This document shows positions 7,597 through 12,912 of a stretch of DNA of 12,912 nt, piece by piece. The position numbers and the translations under genes are program-made. Source of the DNA: Alphaproteobacteria bacterium (GTDB taxonomy: Bacteria > Pseudomonadota > Alphaproteobacteria > Reyranellales > Reyranellaceae); contig VBAF01000381.1 in NCBI GenBank assembly GCA_005884705.1, forward strand, positions 1-12,912. The letters run 5' to 3'. Numbering within the stretch: position 1 is the first letter of the stretch; every line of letters starts with the position of its first letter. Below the pieces are notes generated by a model. It made no database searches. It worked only from the letters and a program-made list of their open reading frames with translations, and was not told the origin of the DNA.

Positions 7597-8460
7597 ATGA
7601 CACCCAGCCAGCTCCGCGCCTTCCACCTGGTCGCCGAATCGGGCTCGTTCTCCGCCGCCGCCCGCCAGTCCGGTGCCAGCCAGCCCAACCTCTCCGGCCA
7701 GGTGACGGCACTGGAGAAGGCCTACGGCGTGCGGCTGTTCGACCGCCGCGGCCGCTCGGTGCTGCCGACCGAGACCGGACGGCAGCTGCATGGCATCACG
7801 ACGCGCCTGTTCGCCCTCCAGGACGAGGCGCGGGCACTGCTGGAAGGCGAGCAGAGCGTGACCCGCGGCCATCTGCGCATCGCCGCTGATTCGGCCCATC
7901 ACGTCGTGCCGATCATGGCGGCGCTGCGCCGGCGCGCCCCGCTCACCTTCGCGCTCGCCATCGACAACTCCGCGATCGTTCTCGAGCGCCTGCTGCGCCA
8001 CGAGGCCGACGTCGCGGTGATGGCCAAGTCGATCTCGGATCCGCGCCTGCATGCCCTGCGCCTGCGCAGCGACCGCATCGTGCTGTTCGTGCCCTCCGGC
8101 CACCCGTTGGCGCGTCGCCGCCGCGTGCCGCTCGCGGCGGTGGCCGAGCAGGAGCTGGTGCTGCGCGAGCGCGGTTCGATCACCCGCGAGGTGCTCGAGC
8201 AGGCGATGGCCGCCGCCGACATACGCCCCAGTGCCATCGCCGAGGTGCAGACCCGCGAAGGCGTGCGCGAGGCGGTGGCGGCGGGCTTCGGCATCGGCGC
8301 GGTGTTCGAGAGCGAGCTCGGCGACGACCGGCGGTTCCGCTCGATCGTCGTGTCCGACGCCGATCTCGGTGTCGCGGAATACGCGGTGTGCCTGCAGGAG
8401 CGGCGGCGCGTCGCTCTGGTCCGCGCCTTCATGGACGAGGCCTTGCGCCTCGCGTCGTAA
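7597..8460 (+). CDS. LysR-family transcriptional regulator, probable regulator of phnWAY
   Basis: A 287-residue LysR-type regulator. The N-terminal winged helix-turn-helix spans about residues 3-60 (LRAFHLVAESGSFSAAARQ, then QPNLSGQVTALEKAYGVRLF and PTETG). The periplasmic-binding-protein-like effector domain starts near residue 88 (LRIAADSAHHV) and ends with ..VREAVAAGFGIGAVFESELGDD.. and a final helix. The start MTPSQLRAFHLV fits the family's usual spacing to the HTH; an in-frame ATG at 7573 would add eight residues but lies almost at the predicted transcription start. Neither start has a recognisable Shine-Dalgarno site. It is divergent from phnW across 71 bp, the classical arrangement for a LysR protein controlling the neighbouring operon and itself. 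The effector is presumably 2-aminoethylphosphonate or a pathway intermediate, by context only. The frame appears intact. Confidence 0.9.
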   Translation: MTPSQLRAFHLVAESGSFSAAARQSGASQPNLSGQVTALEKAYGVRLFDRRGRSVLPTETGRQLHGITTRLFALQDEARALLEGEQSVTRGHLRIAADSAHHVVPIMAALRRRAPLTFALAIDNSAIVLERLLRHEADVAVMAKSISDPRLHALRLRSDRIVLFVPSGHPLARRRRVPLAAVAEQELVLRERGSITREVLEQAMAAADIRPSAIAEVQTREGVREAVAAGFGIGAVFESELGDDRRFRSIVVSDADLGVAEYAVCLQERRRVALVRAFMDEALRLAS

Positions 8461-8465
8461 CAAAT

Positions 8466-8483
8466 CCGTCAAATAACTTTCAT
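8466..8483 (+). promoter_or_regulatory. Candidate Pho box (PhoB-binding direct repeat) upstream of the Na/Pi transporter gene
   Basis: CCGTCAA (8466-8472) and CTTTCAT (8477-8483) are 11 bp apart and separated by an AT-rich 4-bp spacer. Against a Pho-box consensus of two CTGTCAT 7-mers with an AT-rich spacer, 13 of 18 positions match by my alignment. It lies in the 55-bp gap between the LysR stop and the transporter ATG. TAGGAT (8501-8506) could be a -10, though the spacing is longer than usual and it overlaps the likely ribosome-binding site. TCCGTC (8465-8470) and GACGGA (8485-8490) also form an imperfectly placed inverted repeat. Confidence 0.45.
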
Positions 8484-8515
8484 CGACGGAGAGCGAGGCG
8501 TAGGATTCCGCGATC

Positions 8516-10144
8516 ATGCACGGTGTCGACACCATCCTGAACGTCATCGGCAGCGTTGCCCTGCTGCTGTGGGGCGTGCGCATGGTCCGCACCGGCCTGA
8601 CGCGCGCCTTCGGCGCGGCGCTGCGGCGGGCGATCAGCGCCTGCTCGAAGAACCGTTTCACCGCCTTCGCCGGCGGCCTCGGCCTGACCGGGCTGCTGCA
8701 GTCGAGCACGGCGACGGCGCTGCTGCTCGCCTCGTTCGCCGGGCGCGGTTTGATCCCGCTGTCGATCGCGCTCGCCGTCATGCTCGGCGCCAACGTCGGC
8801 ACGACGCTCACCTCACAGGTCCTGTCGTTCGATATCAGCTGGCTGTCGCCGCTGGTGATCGCCGCCGGCGTGATCGGCTTCCTGGGCCTGATGCTGCTGT
8901 CGCTCAAGCTTCTGACGGCCGCCACCGAGCCGCTGCGCAGCTCGCCGTCCTTCGTGGCCGTGCTGGCGGGCCTGCAGGACGAATACGTGATCGCCGTGCT
9001 GTTCGGGACGCTGGCGACCTGGGCGGTCCATTCCAGCCTGTCGACCGTTCTGCTGGTGATGTCGTTCGCCGCCAACGGCATCATCAACCCGGCGCTTGCC
9101 CTGTCGCTGGTGATCGGCGCCAATATCGGCGGCGCGCTGGCGCCCTATATCGACCAGCCGGCGACCAACCCCGCGGCTCGCCGCGTACCGCTCGCCAACC
9201 TGATCACGCGCGTCACGATCGGTGCCGCCTTGCTGCCCTTCATCGTACCGATGACCCATTGGCTCGCCTTGGTCGATTCGTCGCCGGCGCGCCTGGCGGT
9301 CAACTTCCATTCGCTGTTCAGCATCGTCGCCGCGATCGTCTTCCTGCCGCTGATCGATCCGGTAGCCCGGCTGTGCCGCCGCCTGCTGCCCAACCGGGCG
9401 GTGGCGGAGGATCCCGCGACACCGCGCTATCTCGATCCCAATGTGCTCGACACGCCGGTCGAGGCGCTGGCCTGTGCGCTGCGCGAGACCCTCTATCTCG
9501 GCGACCGGGTGGCCGACATGCTGCGCCAGACCATGGACGTGTTCGAGCGCAGCGACCAGAAGACGGTGAAGGCGATCGAGAACGCCGACGACGCCGTCGA
9601 CAAGCTCTATGAGGCGATCAAGCTCTACCTGATCCGGATCTCGCGCAGCGACCTCGGCGAGGAAGAGAGCCGCCGCTACATCGAGATCCTGTCCTTCACC
9701 ACCAACCTCGAGCATATCGGCGACATCATCGACAAGAACCTGATGGAACTCGCCGGCAAGAGGATCAAGAACCGCCTCGCCTTCTCCGCCGAAGGCCTCG
9801 GCGAGCTCAAGGCCTTCCATGCCCGCGTGCTCGAGAATCTGCGGCTGGCGCTGAACGTCTTCACCACGCGCGACCTCGCGCTCGCCCGCCGGCTGGTCGC
9901 CGAGAAGACGGCGATCCGCGAGCTCGAAGGCAAGGCCGCCGACAGCCACTTCGCGCGCCTGCGCGAGGGCCGGACGGAATCGATGGAGACCAGCTCGATC
10001 CACATGGACGTGATCCGCGACCTCAAGCGCATCAACGGCCACCTGACCTCGGTCGCCTACCCGATTCTCGAGGCGGCGGGCGAGCTCGCCGACACGCGGC
10101 TGAAGGAGGCTCAGCCCTTGATACGCGCGCCCGCGGGGTCGTAG
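8516..10144 (+). CDS. Na+/phosphate cotransporter family protein with C-terminal PhoU-like domain
   Basis: A 542-residue inner-membrane protein of the PNaS (NptA/YjbB) family. The N-terminal half (about 1-290) holds two inverted repeats of membrane helices with the signature QSSTATALL (62-70) plus GANVGTTL (91-98), and the second repeat HSSLSTVLL (172-180) plus GANIGGAL (201-208). The C-terminal part (about 310-530) is an acidic helical PhoU-like domain (LSFTTNLEHIGDIID, RDLKRINGHLTSVAYPIL). Family members move Pi with Na+; E. coli YjbB is linked to Pi export, which would suit a cell releasing Pi from phosphonates. AGGA lies about 11 nt before the ATG. Two oddities: VIGFLGLMLLSLKL (119-131) seems to lack the polar loop (..RNLGR..IG..) usual before LMLLSLKL, suggesting an in-frame deletion near 8884; and the last ten or so codons run antisense through the tail of a decayed gene, so the native C-terminus may have changed. 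Confidence 0.88.
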   Translation: MHGVDTILNVIGSVALLLWGVRMVRTGLTRAFGAALRRAISACSKNRFTAFAGGLGLTGLLQSSTATALLLASFAGRGLIPLSIALAVMLGANVGTTLTSQVLSFDISWLSPLVIAAGVIGFLGLMLLSLKLLTAATEPLRSSPSFVAVLAGLQDEYVIAVLFGTLATWAVHSSLSTVLLVMSFAANGIINPALALSLVIGANIGGALAPYIDQPATNPAARRVPLANLITRVTIGAALLPFIVPMTHWLALVDSSPARLAVNFHSLFSIVAAIVFLPLIDPVARLCRRLLPNRAVAEDPATPRYLDPNVLDTPVEALACALRETLYLGDRVADMLRQTMDVFERSDQKTVKAIENADDAVDKLYEAIKLYLIRISRSDLGEEESRRYIEILSFTTNLEHIGDIIDKNLMELAGKRIKNRLAFSAEGLGELKAFHARVLENLRLALNVFTTRDLALARRLVAEKTAIRELEGKAADSHFARLREGRTESMETSSIHMDVIRDLKRINGHLTSVAYPILEAAGELADTRLKEAQPLIRAPAGS

Positions 10145-10193
10145 GCCGCCTTCAATCCGACCTTGGCGGCAAGCCGCACGCCCGCCGTAGGAG
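10111..10193 (-). pseudogene. Orphan C-terminal remnant of an FAD/GcvT (dimethylglycine/sarcosine dehydrogenase-like) gene
   Basis: Read on the minus strand, this stretch encodes APTAGVRLAAKVGLKA followed by AYDPAGARIKG and a TGA stop (10111-10113). The last 23 residues align without gaps to the C-terminus of the FAD/GcvT gene ending at 11058 (..KARVSLKAPFDPAGARIKL, stop): 15 of 23 are identical, and several identical residues use different codons. The homology is therefore at protein level and not a recent DNA duplication. An in-frame TGA lies just upstream, so only the tail survives. It overlaps the last 34 nt of the transporter gene tail to tail. It is most simply the relic of a second, diverged paralogue deleted or replaced by the region now holding the SDR gene. 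Confidence 0.65.
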
Positions 10194-10260
10194 CCGCCGC
10201 CCGGCTTCAAGGGACATCGTCGCCGCCGGTCTGTAAGATGCGGGCCAAAGGGGCGGGGAT

Positions 10261-11034
10261 ATGAAACGGTTCAATCTCACCGGCAAAGTCGGCATCGTGA
10301 CCGGTGGCAACGGCGGCATCGGCAAGGGCATCGCGCGCGGCCTGTTGGAATGCGGCGCAATCGTCGTGATCGCCGGTCGCAACGCGGCCAAGAACGAAGC
10401 GGCGACAGCCGACCTCAGCAAGATCGGCCCGCCGGTCAGCGCTTTCGTGATGGACGTCACCGTCGAGGCCGAGTGCAAAGCGGTTGTGGCGGAAACGGTG
10501 AGGCGGCACGGCCGGCTCGACATCCTGGTCAACAACGCCGGCGGCGGCGCCAATACCGGGGTGCCGGCCAGTCCACCGGACGAGATGGCTGCCGAAGGCT
10601 TCCGCAAGATCATCGACGCCAACCTGACCAGCACGTTCATGCTGAGCCAGGCGGCCTATCCTGAGATGAAGAAGGCAGGCGGCGGCAAGATCATCAACAT
10701 CGGCTCCATGGCGTCCTACATCGGCGGCGCGCTGTGGACTGCCTACGGGCCGGCCAAGTCCGGCATCGTCCAATTGAGCAAGAACTGCGCGTCGGCCTCA
10801 AAGGACAACATCCAGGTCAACACCATCCTGCCGGGCTACATCGACACCGACATGACCAAGCGCCTGCAGGCCATGCCTGCGCTGCACGAGCGGGCCCTCG
10901 CCCGTACCGCAGCCGGCCGCCTCGGCACGCCCGACGATTTCGCCGGAATCGCGGCATTCCTCGCCAGTTCCGCATCGGACTTCATCACCGGCGCCGACAT
11001 CGCGGTCGACGGCGGCATGCTGTGGGGCATATAG
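10261..11034 (+). CDS. SDR family NAD(P)-dependent oxidoreductase
   Basis: A 257-residue classical short-chain dehydrogenase/reductase. The cofactor motif is TGGNGGIG (14-21), NNAG is at 91-94, and the catalytic set is Asn121, Ser149, Tyr162 and Lys166 (YGPAK). PGYIDTDM (191-198) and the C-terminal GADIAVDGGM are also typical. Arg40 at the end of the second beta strand (VIAGRN) favours NADP(H). The substrate is unknown; the sequence resembles 3-oxoacyl-ACP/glucose dehydrogenase-type SDRs. The segment CASASKDNIQVN (176-187) looks one residue shorter than the usual ..WAxDNIxVN, losing a normally conserved Trp, which could be natural. The ATG at 10261 follows a G-rich tract (GGGGCGGGG) that may serve as the ribosome-binding site. 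The gene stands alone on the plus strand, 116 nt after the transporter, and converges on the FAD/GcvT gene with a 23-nt gap. No link to phosphonate breakdown is evident. Confidence 0.9.
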   Translation: MKRFNLTGKVGIVTGGNGGIGKGIARGLLECGAIVVIAGRNAAKNEAATADLSKIGPPVSAFVMDVTVEAECKAVVAETVRRHGRLDILVNNAGGGANTGVPASPPDEMAAEGFRKIIDANLTSTFMLSQAAYPEMKKAGGGKIINIGSMASYIGGALWTAYGPAKSGIVQLSKNCASASKDNIQVNTILPGYIDTDMTKRLQAMPALHERALARTAAGRLGTPDDFAGIAAFLASSASDFITGADIAVDGGMLWGI

Positions 11035-11057
11035 GCGCGCCGTCGACGGAGCGGCGC
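11035..11057. other. Short convergent intergenic region with a 10-bp palindrome
   Basis: Between the converging SDR and FAD/GcvT stop codons lies CCGTCGACGG (11040-11049), a perfect palindrome, inside a longer GCGCC..GGCGC dyad. It could form a small bidirectional hairpin, but there is no T-tract. Such palindromes also arise by chance in GC-rich DNA. Confidence 0.2.
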
Positions 11058-12912
11058 TCAGAGCTTGATGCGGGCGCCGGCGGGATCGAACGGCGCCTTC
11101 AGCGACACTCTCGCCTTCAGGTGCGTGCCGGCGAGATCGACCTCGAACTTTCCGGACTCCAGCCACGCCGCGTCGATTGCCTGGCCGTCGTCACGACGCG
11201 CGTAGCCAAGGCCCACCGCGGCGCCGACGGTGTGGCCGTAGGCAGCCGAGGTGAGGTCGCCGACCGGCTTGCCGTCGCGCAACAGCGCCTCGCCGCCCCA
11301 CAGCAGCGGCTCGCTCCTGCAGCACCACCGACACCAGGCGCCGCGTCAGCGGCTTGGCCTTGGCGTCGATCAGCGCCTGGCGGCCGATGAAGCCGCCCGG
11401 CTTGTCGAGCTTGACCGCCCAGCCGAGCCCGGCCTGCCACGGCGTATCGTCGGGCGTGAGCTCGCGGCCCCAGGCGCGATAGGCCTTCTCGATGCGCAGG
11501 CCCTCGATCGCGTAGTAGCCCATGTCGCGCAGGCCGCAGTCGGCGCCGGCGCCGTGCAGGCTCTCGAACACCGTGACCGCGAACTCGACCGGCACGTAGA
11601 GCTCCCAGCCGAGCTCGCCCATGTAGGTGCGGCGCGAGGCCAGCACCGTCGCATAGCCGATGCCGATCTCGCGGATGGTGGCGAAGGGAAAAGCCTCGTT
11701 GGAAAAATCCGCCTTGCTGACCTTCTGCAGCAACCGGCGGCTGTTCGGGCCCATCACCGAGAGCACGGTCCAGCCGCCGGTGACGTCGGTCAGCGTGACA
11801 TGCGCGTCGTCCGCGACGTTGCGCGTGATCCAGTCGGCATCGCGCGTCACCTGCGCCGAGCCGGTGATGACCATGAACTTGTCGCGACCGAGACGGGCAA
11901 GAGTGAGATCGCTCTCGTAAGTGCCGCGCTGGTTCAGCAATCCCGTGTAGACGGTTCGGCCGACCGGCACGTCGATGTCGTTGGTGCAAAGAAGCTGCAG
12001 CGCCTTGGCGGCATCACGGCCCTGGACCAAGAACTTGCCGAACGAGGTCTCGTCGGCGACCGTCACCGCCTCGCGCGTCGCCTTGTGCTCGGCGGCGACG
12101 GCGTCGAACCAGGCGCCGCGTCCCCAGCCGTACGGCATGTCCGGCGTCTTGCCTAAGGCAAACCAGTTGGGCCGATCCCAGCCCATCTTGTTGCCGAACC
12201 AGGCGCCGCGCGCCTTCAGGCGATCGTAGAGCGGCGAGCGGCGGAACGGCCGGCCGCTCTCATGCTCGCGCTGCGGCCACGGCATCTTGTAGTGCAGGCC
12301 GAGCGTCTCGGCGACGCGGTCGCGCAGCCAGGCGTCGTTGCCGTGGAAGTTGGCGAAGCGGCGGATGTCGACCGGCCAGAGGTCGAATGTGGGCTCGCCG
12401 GCGATGATCCATTCGGCGAGCGCCATGCCGGCGCCGCCCGAGCTCGCGATGCCCATCGAGTTGAATCCGGCGCCGACGAAGAAGCCCTTGAGCTGCGGCG
12501 CCTCGCCCAGGATGTAGTTCAAATCGGGCGTGAAGCTTTCGGGGCCGTTCATGAAGGTCTTGATGCCGACCTTCTCCAGCGCCGGGACGCGGAGTCCATC
12601 AGGATCTGGAACTGGTCCCAGTCGTCGGGCAGCATGCCGAACTCGAAGTCGTCGGGAATGACGTCCTTGTTCCACGGCTTGGCCTCGGGCTCGAAGCCGC
12701 CCATCAGCAGGCCGCCGACCTCCTCCTTGAAGTAGATGTAGCCGTCGGGATCGCGCATCACCGGCAGGTCGCGCGGCACGCCCTCGATCTTTTCGGTGAC
12801 GATGTACATGTGCTCGCAGGAATAGAGCGGCACCGTCACGCCGACCATGCGGCCGACCTGACGGGCCCATTGGCCGGCGCAATTGACGACGATCTCCGCG
12901 GCGATCGGCCCG
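11058..12912 (-). pseudogene. FAD-dependent oxidoreductase with GcvT domain (dimethylglycine/sarcosine dehydrogenase-like), frameshifted and 5'-partial
   Basis: The C-terminal ~618 codons of a protein family usually of about 800-850 residues; the FAD-binding N-terminus lies beyond the window. Such enzymes oxidatively demethylate N-methylated amino acids, passing the one-carbon unit to tetrahydrofolate bound in the GcvT-like domain. Visible parts are the end of the DAO domain (VVNCAGQWARQVGRM; GFNSMGIASSGGAGMALAEWI), the middle domain (SPLYDRLKARGAWFGNKMGW; FDAVAAEHKATREAV) and the aminomethyltransferase domains (KFLVQGRDA, LSVMGPNSRRLL, YMGELGWELYVP, YAIEGLRIEKAYRAWG, ..LTSAAYGHTVGAAVGLGYA). 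The frame breaks twice. Near 12586-12590, MDSA should continue roughly LHR-VPALEK, but about 10 nt seem missing, possibly between CGC repeats. Near 11313-11316, VVLQ should lead via about two residues to EPLLWGGEALL, but only 4 nt are present. Elsewhere it is well conserved. The exact substrate is undetermined. Confidence 0.85.

Noticed and set aside
7576..9123. A 515-codon minus-strand open frame opposite the LysR and transporter genes.
   Set aside because: It is antisense to two recognisable families that share its span, and it spans their intergenic region with no sign of a real protein.
8813..10210. A 465-codon minus-strand open frame opposite the transporter gene.
   Set aside because: Shadow frame. 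Its start overlaps the FAD/GcvT relic but in a different frame from the conserved tail.
1..12912. Mobile element, CRISPR array, tRNA or phage genes.
   Set aside because: No transposase or integrase motif, no spaced direct-repeat array, no tRNA cloverleaf and no phage-like protein was recognised on either strand.

Overview
The window looks like chromosomal DNA from a GC-rich (mid-60s % by eye) Alphaproteobacterium, of a Rhizobiales/Rhodospirillales soil type. Codons are strongly GC3-biased, gene families and order are typical of that group, and the long antisense open frames are the usual shadow of such DNA. The genus cannot be fixed from sequence alone. No rRNA, tRNA, CRISPR array, insertion sequence or phage gene was seen.

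Layout. Minus strand, read right to left from about 7525 to 100: phnW (2-aminoethylphosphonate:pyruvate transaminase), phnA (phosphonoacetate hydrolase), phnY (phosphonoacetaldehyde dehydrogenase), an isocitrate lyase/PEP-mutase family protein, an MFS transporter, and a Baeyer-Villiger/flavin-containing monooxygenase. A long stem-loop follows the last stop. Plus strand, divergent from phnW: a LysR regulator (7597-8460), then a Na+/phosphate cotransporter with a PhoU-like tail (8516-10144), then an SDR oxidoreductase (10261-11034). A minus-strand FAD/GcvT-type (dimethylglycine/sarcosine dehydrogenase-like) gene (11058 to beyond 12912) converges on the SDR gene.

How it fits together. PhnW-PhnY-PhnA is the known hydrolytic route 2-aminoethylphosphonate -> phosphonoacetaldehyde -> phosphonoacetate -> acetate + Pi. 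The divergent LysR protein is the obvious local regulator. The Na+/Pi carrier family includes members linked to Pi export, so it could dispose of surplus Pi released when the phosphonate is used for C or N. A Pho-box-like direct repeat lies directly in front of it. No phosphonate uptake system is in the window.

Main oddities. (1) Three genes (monooxygenase, phnY, FAD/GcvT gene) are frameshifted by what look like short deletions, with no other decay. phnW has an apparent in-frame deletion that removes the PLP-contacting Asp; phnA and the Pi transporter may be shortened too. This is either an unusual burst of small deletions or a sequencing/assembly artefact. (2) An orphan C-terminal tail of a second FAD/GcvT-type gene lies antisense across the end of the transporter gene, about 0.9 kb from the matching tail of the intact-ended copy. 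(3) The 71-bp phnW/LysR intergenic region carries overlapping divergent -10 elements flanked by an 8-bp direct repeat 31 bp apart.
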